NCBI RefSeq assembly: GCF_018873765.1
Contig: NC_057918.1
Location: 67,374,871-67,438,870, forward strand
Reading direction: 5' to 3'
Length of the DNA stretch: 64,000 nt
Source: Telopea speciosissima
Taxonomy: Eukaryota > Streptophyta > Magnoliopsida > Proteales > Proteaceae
Position 1 is the first letter of the stretch. Each line of letters starts with the position of its first letter. The position numbers were made by a program, and so were the translations under genes. Positions 23,508 to 35,675 of this stretch are shown here, one piece after another. Below the pieces are notes generated by a model. That model did not search any database. It was not told where the DNA came from and worked only from the letters and a program-made list of their open reading frames with translations.

Positions 23508-26500
23508 ATGGATCCGAATTCGGAAATCTTTGAAATTAGCTCTGATGAAGACGGTGCTTGGGGCGAGCACAGCGATGATAATCTTGATTGGCTCTCTGAA
23601 TTGCTTGATCCCGGTGGTCGTGAAACTGAAGATTCTGATGATGTGGTTTTTGTGAGCGAGAGACGGATTTCCAAGCCTGCAGAAAGACCAAAACTGGCTT
23701 CTGAGGATGATTCTGACGATGATTGCACTATATTGGATGGTGACCCTGATAATCCAGTTGCAGTTGTAAATTACTCAGCGGATGAAGCGGATGAGTTGCT
23801 CATTGTCAGTGAGAAGGGACAGGTATCGCATTCTGTATTTCTGAGTTTCTTCGTTATTACTCGGTTGCACTATGTTTGAGTTCAGTTAATAGCATTTTTT
23901 ATTGTTTTTATTTATTTATTTATTTTTTGGGTCTTTTTGTTTACTTGGTTTTTGAATGGTTTCTGAATTTTTCTGAAGAGCTTTAGTTTAAAACCTTTGG
24001 AAAATTTGTGTTTCTTTGGTGGGTGGGGAACGAAATTTTGAAGAGAAAGTGCTTCTTTTCTCCCCCACCATGAATCCAATGTTAATGCTTTCCATTAAGC
24101 GTTCAATTGTGCACCCTGATAGATCTCTTTTAATGATGCATCTCTGAGTCAATTTATCAAAATTGCCTTAACTGCATGCTCGGTAATTCACATAGGTATG
24201 GATTGGGGTAATTTAAAGCCTGACCCAACTCATAAATCTCCAAGCCTCCAACTTTATTTACTATACCCAACTGTCTGATGAAACTATTTTCAATCCTAAC
24301 TCTCCAGATTAAATACCACAACCAAGAACAAAAAATATAATTTTTTTTATTGTTTTTTACACTTATCCTGATGGTAGAAACCTTCATGCACCCAGGTTGT
24401 TTATCTTGATTTTAGTCCTTCTTTGCTTTAAATTTCAGTGCATCCTGACTTCTGGTCCGTAATGCTCTTGTTTATTTGCTCCTTCTTTCTGTCTTGAGCA
24501 GAAAAAGTATTTCATCGAGAAGCCACCATCCTACACACCACTTTATTTGCTAGATTGTTGCTACTTGCTAGGGATCTCCGGCCCAAATTTCTCAAACTCT
24601 CAATTGATTTTTAAAATTTTCTTTAAGTCAATTGATGGAATTCAGACCCAGATACTTGTTCTTTGGAACTCTATGAAGTTTGTTTGTTATTTGCTCCTCC
24701 TTTCTGTCTTGAACATAGGTGGATTTTGCAAGACAATCCCATTGTTGTGTCCCAGGTTGTTTGAGTGTATCCTGATCAGTTATCAGTTGGGTCTCATTTT
24801 AAAAGAGTTTCAAGGTATTTGACTTGTTGACTTAGGTCAGAATTGGTATGTGATCCTTGGTATTTTGCACAGGTTCAAGGGGATGTCTGGGGTGCATGAA
24901 GGATGCCTGGAGTGCCCGGTGGTGAGCCCAACTGTACCCTGTTTTTACCAAATGGTGGCTGGGATGTCTTCTGGGACAGGAAAAACACCTGGTGGTCCTC
25001 CCTAATGTAGTCCTACATTGGTAGGATACCAACTAGGAGCCAATCAACTAGGATCTGTTATGAACAGGTGAATTGGCTAGGCCAAAAGTAGGTTTTTGGT
25101 GAAATTAAGGTTAGGGTTTGATGTCTGGGTTATGTCAAGTTGAGGTAGGGGAGTCTATCAGTGAAGGTCTTGAGATGTTTTGATGGATGGAAGTATGTAA
25201 ACTTGAATGGGCAACAAGTTAGGGTTAGGGTTTCGGGTTTTGGAAAAGAGGAAAAGATGAATTCCTAGGGTTTGGCTGGACAGAAGTTAACCAAACTTGA
25301 ATGGTTTTCTTAGAAGGGTATAATTGGTCAGATTTGTAGACTGTTCTTACGGTTGGTTTGAGCTGGGCAGGTTTTAGGGTTTTGGGAAAACTAAAAACAA
25401 AGGGGGAATGCCAGGGTTTGGGGCTGTAGAGGGTTAGGAGAAGAAGTATGGAGATGGGGGATGCTTCCAACTTATTTGTAATGATAGAAAGTTATTGATA
25501 GCAGCTTGTTGATGGAGGAACTTGAATAAAAATGGAATCTTTGACTGAACCTAGAAAGTAGAACTTGAAGGAGAGCTTCAAAAGTACCACCCGGGCTTCA
25601 CACCGCAAGGTGTCAATTGGATCAAACACCAATCTCACCAATGAACCACCCAGACTTCCCACCGCAAGGTGTCGATCGGATCAAACACAAATCCCACCCG
25701 CCTTAATAAAACACAAGACAAAAATCTCAATGGAGAAGAAGAGCAGCCAAAAAACTTTTCATTAATATCAAAATTCATGTTCCATGCTTTGCCCACTTAC
25801 AACCTTATATAAAAGAATAAAAAAATAGACACCTAGACTAAAAAGGAAAGGCCTCACCCACTCCTTAACCTATTAGGTAACCTAAACTGACTAGGAAAGT
25901 GAAATAACAAAAGAAATAGACTTAAAACATAGCTGGACTTATAAAGTCCTAATCCAGCTCAACTTGAATACTTAAAAAGAAAACTACTAAAATCACTTAA
26001 ATTGAACCATTAGTTGAACTGGTTCAATTTATGAACAAAAACTCCAAAATAAAAATAAGTATGAAACTAGAACAACTAATCCCGTATGCAACCTAATTAC
26101 CCACATTTTAAGCCAATAAAATTGGCCTATTACATAGAAAACCCATGGGATCAAAGGCCCAACATGTATATAACATTATAACCCAACACTAGACTTATTC
26201 CTAATCAAAGAAGCCCAGTCTGGTGATAAATCTGCATCACCCCCCCTTCCAATTAAAATGTTTTTTTTTTGGAAAAGTTGGATTGGCATCAAGAAATTCA
26301 ATATAACTGAGTTCTTGCTCGAAAGTTTCTACCTGTTTTTTTAACCTGTCACATAATAACTGAAGTGGATTATTTCTTTCCTTTCATGGGCAATGGGTAA
26401 TGTGCAAAGAGAGCTTCTTGACGTGTTACTAATGTGTTAGATATAACAAGAGATATTTCACATAATGTGTATGTTTTGTATGATTGCATGCTTAGAAGTT

Positions 26501-28309
26501 CTCAGCCCAATGGGATGACTTGCTAGGGATGATCTTCTTGTATATCTGCAATTGTGTCTCTTAATCCACTCATTTTCTTGTAACTATCCACTGATGTTGA
26601 TATTTAAGAGATAAAATAATAAGAGTTGGTGAGCTACATTTGAAAACTCTTGATTGTCTCTTGCGCACTAGGAATCCATGTTGTGGCTTTCAAGAACACA
26701 TTGATTATCCAGATATTTACTCCTTGTGATGCTGGTTCCTTGCTATTCCTAGTACGGTTCCAGAATATTCTAGAGTTGCAACATAGTTGGCATTACTATT
26801 ACTGTTTCAAGCATTTTAGTGAGCATTTTGTCCTTGTTTATGATTGTTTTGAAACTTCTGAAGCTATACCATTACCAAGCTGTTCCTCTCTCTTAGCAAG
26901 TTGTGCTGATTCTCAAATTTCTGTCTTTTTTTTCCTTTCTTATTTTGGCAGTTAGCATGCAGAGACTACCCTCACCCACGACACCTGTGTGCTAAGTTTC
27001 CTTTCAGTTCAACTCCACATGACAAGTACTGTGACGTGGTATGATCTTTCACTCATTAAGGTGAAACAGCGACTTTTACTTAACGATGCTGTTTCATAGT
27101 TTGTCCTACTTTATGTTTCAAATATGATATTTTTGCCATTTTTTTATTTGCTATTCTCTGAAAATGCAGTGCCACTGCTATGTCTGTGACTCGCGTGCAC
27201 CATGCATCTACTGGGGCACTGGTGTTTCTACTACTGACCATTGTCATTCTACTGACAAAGAGGAAATATGGCGGATGCAGAGGAAAATTTTCAAGCAAGG
27301 TACATTACCACCAACACCAGACCGGAAGCTTCCTGTTACTACTTTTTCAATGATTCCTCCCTTGTCTAACAAAGCTCTAGCATTCAATCCAACGCAACTC
27401 CCCAATGGTGGTTCTGCAACACATTCAGTCTCCTCACCCCCAGTATGTGCTTACCCATCAACGACCAATTTTGGTATGCCTAGAAGTAATCAGCAACCAG
27501 GACCCACCCTGAGTAGAGACAGATGCCCACAGAATTTAAGCAGATCACAGGTGATGCTTGGCACAAATGAGCTCATTCAAAGAGAGAGAAACCATATTGT
27601 TGGTACTTTGGGGCCTCAATTTAGTACACAGCTGTTTAAAAGGGTAGCTTATGCGCCAACAGTTTTCTCAATGAACCAACATGGATATGGGTCATCTAAT
27701 AGCAGAAACAGATTCACATCACATCCCCCGAGGAACCAACATCCAGTGGTAATGCAAGCGGGAAGTGAGCCAAACTTTGATTCTTGTCAGAATTCCTCCC
27801 AGCTAGAAACTGGCAGCATCTTCTCAGAATTTCAGTCATATACTAATTCTCAACCCCAAGTTTATAGTCAGCCAATTCCTCAATCAGGTGAGAACCAAAA
27901 TTTGTACCGACATGAGAATCCAGCTCCTGCTGCTGCAAATCCTAGTGCATTGGACTTCAACTCAGGTTGGATAGACTGTTCAATCCAGGGTGCTCAACAT
28001 TCCCCAGCAGAAGTTTCCCAAGTTCAAGGTGTACAACTGACATCTGATCTGCAACCTGTACAAAGTTTATACCCGAATGAAAGTCCCCTGGTTAGTGCTG
28101 CAAGTTCTCAGTATACAGGGAGCCCAAATCCAGGTTCATCAGAGTTCCATTTGGATAATTGGATTAGTTCTCTGGAACACGAGTCCAATTCAGAGATTGC
28201 AAAAGATTCTGTGCTTTCAGAATTGGTTTTTGTCCAGCCCGACTCTTTAGAGACAGCTATGCCGTATTACGATATTGAAAGCTCTTGGAATGCTCTTGCA
28301 CATGTTTAG
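23508..28309 (+). CDS. RIN13-like protein (RPM1-interacting protein 13 family)
   Basis: Three coding exons join in phase 0: 23508-23822, 26952-27038 and 27170-28309, for 513 residues. Exon 1 (residues 1-105) is strongly acidic. It contains four short hydrophobic cores beside Asp/Glu/Ser clusters (IFEI 7-10, VVFV 46-49, TIL 74-76, LLIV 97-100), which look like SUMO-interaction motifs. Exon 2 and the start of exon 3 encode a Cys/His cluster, roughly C108, H113, H116, C118, H128, C132, C135, H136, C137, C140, C146, H158, C159, H160, suited to binding zinc. The rest is Ser/Gln/Pro-rich, low in complexity and probably disordered. From family memory this layout matches plant RIN13, described as a positive regulator of RPM1 resistance. 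I could not align it here. Intron 1 (3.1 kb) contains an LTR-like repeat. All splice sites are GT-AG and no stops interrupt the reading. Confidence 0.75.
25560..26240 (-). repeat. LTR-like repeat in intron 1 of the RIN13-like gene
   Basis: On the minus strand it begins TGATGCAGATTTATCACC, preceded by the purine run GGAAGGGGGGG, as an LTR next to a polypurine tract would. It includes a TATA-like word and a roughly 50-bp tandem pair containing CACCGCAAGGTGTC (25590-25690). No second LTR was found, so it is a solo LTR or a truncated element. Its lower-coordinate end is approximate. Confidence 0.5.
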
Positions 28310-28515
28310 CAAATTAATCTATTCTTCTCCACTATCAGTTCTTATGTAGAGTTGTAGCAACTGAGGGGGGCAAGTGTACCCCAATCACCTTCACAGTTTC
28401 AATATAGTTTGTACAGGACTTGGTGACCTTGCAATGAGTATATTATTTTATTGTTATAGCCTTAATGTTCACAAAATTTTGTGTTAATGTAATCTTAAAG
28501 TCAGCAGTGCAAGGC

Positions 28516-28521
28516 AATAAA
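28516..28521 (+). terminator. Putative polyadenylation signal of the RIN13-like gene
   Basis: AATAAA lies 207 bases after the stop codon in an AT-rich 3' UTR-like stretch. The spacing is ordinary for plants, but plant signals are weakly defined. Confidence 0.4.
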
Positions 28522-28529
28522 TATTACCT

Positions 28530-29377
28530 GAAGACCACTTCATCTTCAGAGAAGTAAGAAGATTTTTGAAGGTTCTGGTGTATGGACATAAGAATTGTTA
28601 CAGGTTCTGATGTATGACAACAGAACATGATGGGTATTTCATTCCATAAGTACTACCAGAAGGCCTTTGTGCTTGGAGATTTGAGTTAAAAATAGGCTTT
28701 TTGTGTGAGGAGGTGCTTTTTAACCTTAGCTTCTGGGCATATAATCCTTTTGTGACTTGCGACTTCATTGCAGACATGACATTGGAGCTGTAGTGGATGC
28801 GATTCTTGACTGACTGTAGAAGGAGAAAACATACGAAAGGATGGAAAACGGTCCCCTAACCTAATTTTTGTGGTCCAAGTTTGAATTCGTCTAATGGTAT
28901 TGGCGACACAGAAAGGAGAAATTTGACAGTCAAGAATCAAAATTCTAATTGTCATTCCACTAAAATTGTGATTTTCTTTGGACAAACCAATTCAACAGCA
29001 ACAAGATCCACATGCCAAATAAAAATGGGTAAATGACATCTAAAGGAACCTGTCGTTTCAAGAAATTACAGTTAAGGTTCTTAATGTTTCACATATTATG
29101 TTTGGGGTGCTTAAACCAAGATAACACTAACCTGTTGATCATATATATTTTTTTTTTCATTTTTACTGTTATATATCAAATCAAACCTATCTTCTCTTTT
29201 AACCTCTCACACGCAAAATTCCAATCCGTCTCTCACCTCTCATCTTCCTTGACTCCCCATCTCCCGCCCCCATCTCCCACTTCTCTCATCCCTTGTTCCC
29301 GCCCCATCGCCCCGCCTGTCATCCCCACACTCCCTTGTTCCCGCCTCGCATCCCCATCACTCCCATGCCCCCCCTCC
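28530..29377. other. Intergenic, nothing recognised
   Basis: This is the sequence downstream of the RIN13-like gene. A minus-strand frame at 28686-28985 shows no domain or splice context. A CT-rich low-complexity block (29215-29400) has CATCTCCC-type words. Confidence 0.4.
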
Positions 29378-30395
29378 ATCTCGTACCTCTCATCTTCCTT
29401 GCAAAATCTTTTTCCCCCGTCAATGCCATCAGAGAACTTTTGTTTCAATAAAATTGAAACTTCAATCATGATTTTAGTATGGTTGCTATCATGGTTTTAG
29501 TATGAAGCATCCACCTTCTCTTCATCCATTTTTCTTGAAAAAATATCACCAAAGACCGGAACAATGGGCAAAGACACCTCAATATCATGTACTAATGACA
29601 TGAAGAGAGTGAAAGACTCCTCAAAATCAAACCTACTGCTAACAACTAAAACTGTCCATTCCACAGCAGTCCAAACTAAGATCATCACATAAGATAACCC
29701 CTCCAATTTTCTTCATCTCTCCCTTTAGGCTCCACCATTCCCCACTAGCAACAAGGCCCAAACACAGGTTTGCAGCTATTGTCGTGTATATTTTCATCTC
29801 CAATATCACAAACAAAAAAAAGCTTCCTTATTCAAAATTTTCTCAAATGACTATTATGATAGTAATTGGGAGGAAAGGCCCATTGTCTTGTCCAAAATAG
29901 CAGCTACTTCTTCTTCCAGGCTTGAAAATAGGGAGGTTGAGATGGATAATAATGGAGGAGGGGTTGAAACCATGGTTGATAAAGAACCTAAGTATATGTA
30001 TCTCCAGCCGAGGACTCAGTCGAGGTGTTAGAAAAAATGAAATTGAATTGGGACAAATTGGACATATCATAGATGGAGAAAGATGTTGGTGAAGTTAAAG
30101 TCCAAATTGCAAGTGCGAGCATGAATTTTCTCTTTCCCTTCAATTTTCACTTCACCCTCCCTAATTGTAAAACTCCACCACGCCCTTTCCACCTCATAGC
30201 AAGAGATATATCAGATTTCTTCTCTTTGATGGCGTTGAGGGGGGGGGGGGGGGGGAGGAGATTTTGCAAGGAAGATGAGAGGTAGGAGATGGTGCGGTTG
30301 TATAATTTAGAAACACAAGGGGTTGCTCTGTATTTAGTACAAACCTATGTATTTAGTATAAACCTAAGGGGGTGGCAGTGTAGTTTTCCCTATAA
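29378..30395. mobile_element. Mutator-like remnant with one complete end
   Basis: About 58 bp at 29378-29435 (CTCATCTTCCTTGCAAAATC) is inverted at 30227-30296. The right end then continues to 30395 with TTGTATAATTTAGAAACAC, TATTTAGTATAAACCT and GGGGGTGGCAGTGTAGTTTTCCC. That is the same terminal text as the Mutator-like element at 36758-38450. The matching outer left end is missing, so this is a truncated or rearranged relative. A 16-base G run marks the inner arm. No transposase was seen. Confidence 0.5.
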
Positions 30396-30608
30396 TTTTC
30401 TGTCTTCTATAAAAAAAAACAAAAAACAAAAAACTACCCGTACATGAAATATAAAAACCCTAAATTACCCACAAATGGAAATAATTAAGGGGGAAAAATG
30501 GAAAATTATGAATAAAAAGGACCAATTTCGGTGGTACGGGCATTCTGGCAATAATCGAAAGCATAGCTGATAGCCATCAATTAAACTAAACTGAGAAGAG
30601 ACTTAAAA

Positions 30609-33600
30609 ATGGCTTTTGTCACTCTCAATTTCCGTTCCCTCGTCATCAATTTCTCTTCCGCTCCAGCCATCGTCTTTAACCGGAATTCCTATCCAATTCC
30701 TCACACGCTTCATCTCAAACGTTTCCAGAAGAAATCCCGCCAAAATAGACCCCTAACCGTCTCATTTGCACTTGCAGAATCAGAATCTCCAGGGTCACTC
30801 AATGCCCAATCTCTCCTCCAAGAACTCGCCGTTAGTAGTTTTTTTTGTTCAATTCACTTTCGTTTTTATGGGTTGAGTGAATTAATGCATGTCTGTTCAC
30901 TTTTTGTTGGGTCTTGCAGGATAGTTTTGTTCTTCCACCTGATTACTTGGCACAGCTCCCGGACGATCTTCGTATCGACGTAAGCGCAATCCCTTTTTAT
31001 CCCTTTCGTTTGCAATTTCAGATTAAGTCGTTTTGATTCAGATAGAGTTTTGTAAATTTTGGTTGGGAATATGCGAAGCTGAATGATGCTGCTTTCGATC
31101 TTTCCAATGGACCTGTTCTTGATGAGGTTAGTAACTTAGTCCAATCAGTGACTCTTTTTCTTCATTTTTGGGTCCTGTAGTCGTTTAATTTACTGGTGAT
31201 GCTGAGAGAATTTGAGATGAATGACTGTTTCATATGACTACAACGAGTTAAGTTCACTTGCATGTTGTGAAACTGAGACTGCCCTGTTAATCCAGCCTCA
31301 CATGGATTTTGGGATTGGCCAAGGATTGTACACAACCCTATCCTAAGCTAGCCAATTGTATTGGCTATCGATGAATTATGAAATGATTTGTTCTCTAAGG
31401 GTCAGAGAGCCCATTGAATCTGTGATCAGTACACTAAACTTGCCCCTATGAGCCAACAATGCCGAGTAATACTAGAGCTGTCAAAATGTAGCTCAAGTCA
31501 TCTCCCAAAGGGTTTGTTTGTGTGAAACTTGGAGATCTCGAGATGTTTGGACCACATGAACCTTGTGAATAGTGCAGAAAATCTTTTCTATCTGATCTAA
31601 ACTCTTTAATAAGACTTCAATTACAATGCTGGTCTTTTGACCTTCTCAAATTGTCTCATCTGATTTCTGACCCATATTTGAGATCATGGTCATCTGAAGG
31701 ATGGCATTTGGTCTATCTCCATTCCAAAATAATTTAGCAACCAAGTATTCTGTGTTGCAAAGCTGTGTAGTCTTGTTTGCCTTAGTATTTGCAATGCAAA
31801 TTTTTCCTGAAATTAGTCATTATACTTGTGAAATATGGACATGAAAATGAACATAGAGCCAAATTTTATGTTTTCAATTATCATGCTTTGCTTGCCAAGT
31901 AACACCGTATTGTCTTAGGCGCTTGCTGACCTCAAACCGGTGTATGCTAATGGAAGATTGGCTAGCGAGATGATCGCAGCTATAGGAATTGAACCAAATT
32001 GAAAGAAGCAAAATAACTCGATAAACTGAAACTGATAAATAAATTTTGGACAGGAAAAAAATAATAAAAGAAACGATAGGAAAGGGATTTGTTCAAAAAT
32101 CACCACTTGATCTGTAGGGCTGGAATCACCACCAGGGAACCTACTGAATCACTACAGCAGGAATCTTACTGAATCACCACAGCAGGGAGCTTTGAATCAC
32201 CACAAAACCAAAACCAAAGGGCTGAAGCCAAACTTTTCATTAATCAAATCGTTGCATTACATAGTATATCAATCCACGAATTTATAGGCTAACTAATTCA
32301 TCAATTTTCTATTCTTAACACAACTTACTAATTAGAAACTTTCCTAAATTCCTAAACTTGAGAACCTAGGAATCTGCAAATAGAAACATTATAAAGCTTC
32401 TGGAGTTTCTAATATCAAATTCTACAGCTCTTTAAACAAAAAAAAAAAAAAAAAAATCCAAATTAGTAACGCAATATGGACCCAATCTAACCTAAATCTT
32501 TTAGAAAACTAAAGTAGAAATTAGAATCTAATACTTAATCCCATATAGGACTCAAATCCCTCATACTTGGGCTTATGGAATTGGCCCTTTACAATAGAAA
32601 ACCTGAAAGTACTTAGCCTATGGGCCGTATAACCTACCTGGGACTTAAAATTGATTCTACTAAGTACTGAATCAACTCTGAACCACAGGTTCTTCTTCCT
32701 GTTCTTTCTTCTGCTGGAATTCTACATCACCGTTTCTAAACTGCTGACTACTTTTTATCTTTTGATTAGTGGATCCCCATTCCCCAAAGAAACCCATCTG
32801 GACATCAAGTTTCCAACTGCTGATCACATTAGAGGTCTCCTAAAAGGCTGTAATACTTAGAAAACGTGTAATTAATTGGTGAAGTCAGTTATGTGGGACT
32901 TTGTAATGAATATTAATTTTTATTTCAGTGTGGTCAAGAGCTGGGAGAGATATTGCTGAACCTATCTCGATCATGGGAACTAGCTGATACATCAACATCA
33001 TGTAGTATAGTGAGCAAGCTTCCTTCTTTGGAGGCCTCCTTGACAAACAATGCCAAATCAGGCAATGATTTCAAGCAGACTATCAATTCTTGAATTATGA
33101 ATACTTAAAAATTCTCTAAATATGTTTTAATCTCCAACTCCAAATTGTTTAACTGGTGTAGCATTTGGCAAGCGTTTGGTATCTGCTGGCAGGAGATTTC
33201 AATCTATGGGACAGTATGGTCAAGGCGAGCTTCAAAGGGTAAATTTCAAACAAAATATTTCTTGAGTACATCTTGTTGTCACCAAAGTGATGAAGTGAGA
33301 AGTTGTAACCTTGTTTTGATTGCCCATTGTCTTATACCTAAAAGTTATTTAAGTGGGGTAAAAAAGGATTTTCAAAATAATGTGAATGTGACTTATCAGT
33401 ATGTCATTTGCAAGAGCTGTCATTGCCCATGTGAATGACAGAATTTACCCTCATCAAAAAAAGAAATGTGTTATACTATAAGGGCAAAAAAATAAGGTTA
33501 CAACTTGTTTTTTACCAACATTGGTTACAACAAGATTTTCTCGTATTTTTTACTATCAGTAGCCAACCCCATTATGTTGGGATAAGGCTATGATGTTGTT

Positions 33601-35675
33601 GTTGTTCTTGTTGTTGTAGTCTTTATACTCTTTTGGAACTTATTGCAAATAATTTCTGCATTGCTTTATTCTCATGCCTTCAAGAGCCTATCATTTCTCT
33701 TTTTCTTAAGATTGAAACATTTTGGTCATTCATCAGTATAGGATAAATATATATTTTTTTAAAAGAGCTGTTATCCATGCATTGTATGAAGTTGACCTTT
33801 TTTCCAGCATCATAAGCAGCTGATAATGCAAAAAAGAAAAACAAAATTTTAGATCTAAACATAATATTAGGATGATTATTTTTTTGGAAAAAGGTTTCAT
33901 GTGCCATAGTGTAAGGCAAGTTGTTAGACTACCATTCTGATGTGCTTTTCGTTCATTATCTATAACCCAGTGTTCTTAACGATAATGTGATTCTAAATTC
34001 AATTGTTATCTGACAACTGAGCTCCACTACATAGCCTAATATGATACAATATCCTGTTTATGCAAGAAATGGAGGCTTTGGCACCAAAACAATTATATAT
34101 GTTAGTAATGGAAAAATGTGTGTAAATTGCTTCTTTCAGCTCTAAGCGTAACAAAACTAGTCACAAAGAATGAAACGACCAATTAATTTGATTCAATGAT
34201 AAACTGTTGTTAACACTCACCTTACTGGTATAGCGTACATAATGGAGACTATGTTCCCCCCCCCCCCCCCCTCTTCCATGCAGGGGTGGGTTTGTTTGAC
34301 ATTTTCTCCTTTTCTTCTTTCCTTCTAACTAGAGGCACTAACTTGCACTACTCGTTCTCATGTCAACTCTATAAGCTCTCATAGGATCAAGTTGAGAAGT
34401 AAACCTTTTTGACATCTAACGTGGTTGAGTTAGAAAAAATAGATGATTCTTGGTCAAGGATTCATCAACCATTCTCCACTGCATGGTTGGCTACCTCTTC
34501 ACCGTGCCTTTTCTTCTTAATAACAACCTAAAGAACACAAATCACCTTCTTTTAAATCTTCTCATAGTCTCACTCACTAACTCCTGTCATCTTGTTCTTC
34601 CACCTGTGGTATCAATCTTTCACCATACTACCGTTGCCCACCTTCCATCTACAAAGTTGACGGTTGCTCATCAATTAGGGGCCACAGGCATTTTCTATTC
34701 TTGGTTCAGGATTTAAGCAAAGTCAATACTTCTGATTACTTTCTACCATTATCTCTGGTTTCCTTTTATGCTTGAGGAGAAGCAAAACAATCAGATTATA
34801 AGTGATATGGTTGTGAAATGCTTTTAGAATGCTGAGGCATGATTTTATGGTAGAGATGCTGATGCCTGCATGATGGTGTTTGTGTTTTGAAAGTGGAACA
34901 TGTATTCAGATCTTAAGTTAAACATAGCTCCTAATCGAATTTTAAATAGTGATATGTTGTATGAATGTTGGTTGATGAGCATTGCAGATAGCCAAAGTAA
35001 TGATTAAGACTGGAAGGCTACTGTCTGCCAACCCAATGACTACTACGGATGAACAACCCAAACAAGAAAGTAGGATGTTCAAGGTAACAGATTCTGCATT
35101 AGATATGAAAGCTAAATAAATTCTTTTGAGGCCTTTAAAGGTTGATTTTGTAAGATGTGTCATGTTTTCAATTGCAGTTTGGAGAACTACAGGTTGAATT
35201 AACTTCAAACGGTGCCAATATTGGAGCAGCAATTGGTTTTGCTTTTGGGTAGTCATCCCTTTCAAACCTTGAGTCTTCCTTCTATACGATCATTCCTTTC
35301 TCTAGGAATTGCATGCAACAGAAGAAAAGTTTTGACTTCCCACAAATTTTGCAATTTAGGATTCTCTCATGGGAATTAAGCCAAGGTATTCAAAGCATAC
35401 CAGAGAGCTCTCTGCAGTATGCAAATGATAATGCGTTACTACTAGCTAAGGTACGTGGGTATGAAAACCTGCAAATTTCTGTCTTCCTTCCTCACTACTC
35501 ATTACGTACCGCTTTATGTTAATGCTGGTACTTATTAGAAAGAAACTGTTTTTGAAATCAGTCACTGAGGGGCGCCCTACTTGCAATTTGTTATTCATCC
35601 ACTCTCTTGTCCGCCTTTGCTTCTGTGGGACTCATCTTACTCGGAATACAGCTAAAGTCGAAAGAGCAGCAGTGA
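30609..35675 (+). CDS. Conserved plastid-type membrane protein, function unknown
   Basis: Nine exons join without a stop: 30609-30830, 30920-30979, 31079-31126, 32929-33061, 33162-33238, 34988-35083, 35178-35248, 35360-35450 and 35562-35675 (912 nt, 303 aa). The first 50 or so residues are rich in Ser, Arg and hydrophobic residues with few acids, as in a chloroplast transit peptide. The middle contains LPPDYLAQLPDDLRIDLNDA and a Gly/Arg stretch (AFGKRLVSAGRRFQSMGQYG). Two hydrophobic segments near the C terminus (about 225-240 and 270-295) suggest membrane insertion. I recall similar uncharacterised plastid proteins across plants but cannot assign a name. Intron 4 uses a GC donor (CAG/GCAATG). 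All other introns are GT-AG. Introns 3 and 5 carry repeat insertions. The splice joins are supported by continuous frame and consensus, not by transcripts. Confidence 0.85.
31985..32645 (-). repeat. LTR-like repeat in intron 3 of the plastid-protein gene
   Basis: This is AT-rich text with GGAATCACC and CTGAATCACC words in short tandem (32110-32200), then ACTTTTCATTAATCAAATC and a GGCCC...AGAAAACC block. It is similar in style and order to 25560-26240 (ACTTTTCATTAATATC, AGAAAACCCATGG). I infer a minus-oriented LTR of the same broad family. The boundaries are approximate. Confidence 0.4.
33555..33620 (+). mobile_element. 3' tail of an RTE-type LINE
   Basis: GTAGCCAACCCCATTATGTTGGGATAAGGC followed by GTTGTTGTTG repeats is the characteristic last 60 bases of plant RTE LINEs. 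It also occurs at 45420-45471 and 59615-59667. It lies in intron 5 of the plastid-protein gene. Confidence 0.7.

Noticed and set aside
25205..25230. Telomere-like GTTAGGGTTAGGGTTT
   Set aside because: Only two or three units occur in intron sequence, too few for an interstitial telomere array.
29033..29500. Plus-strand 155-codon ORF rich in Pro and Ser
   Set aside because: The frame is produced by a CATCTCCC-type low-complexity tract, with no domain and no splice context.
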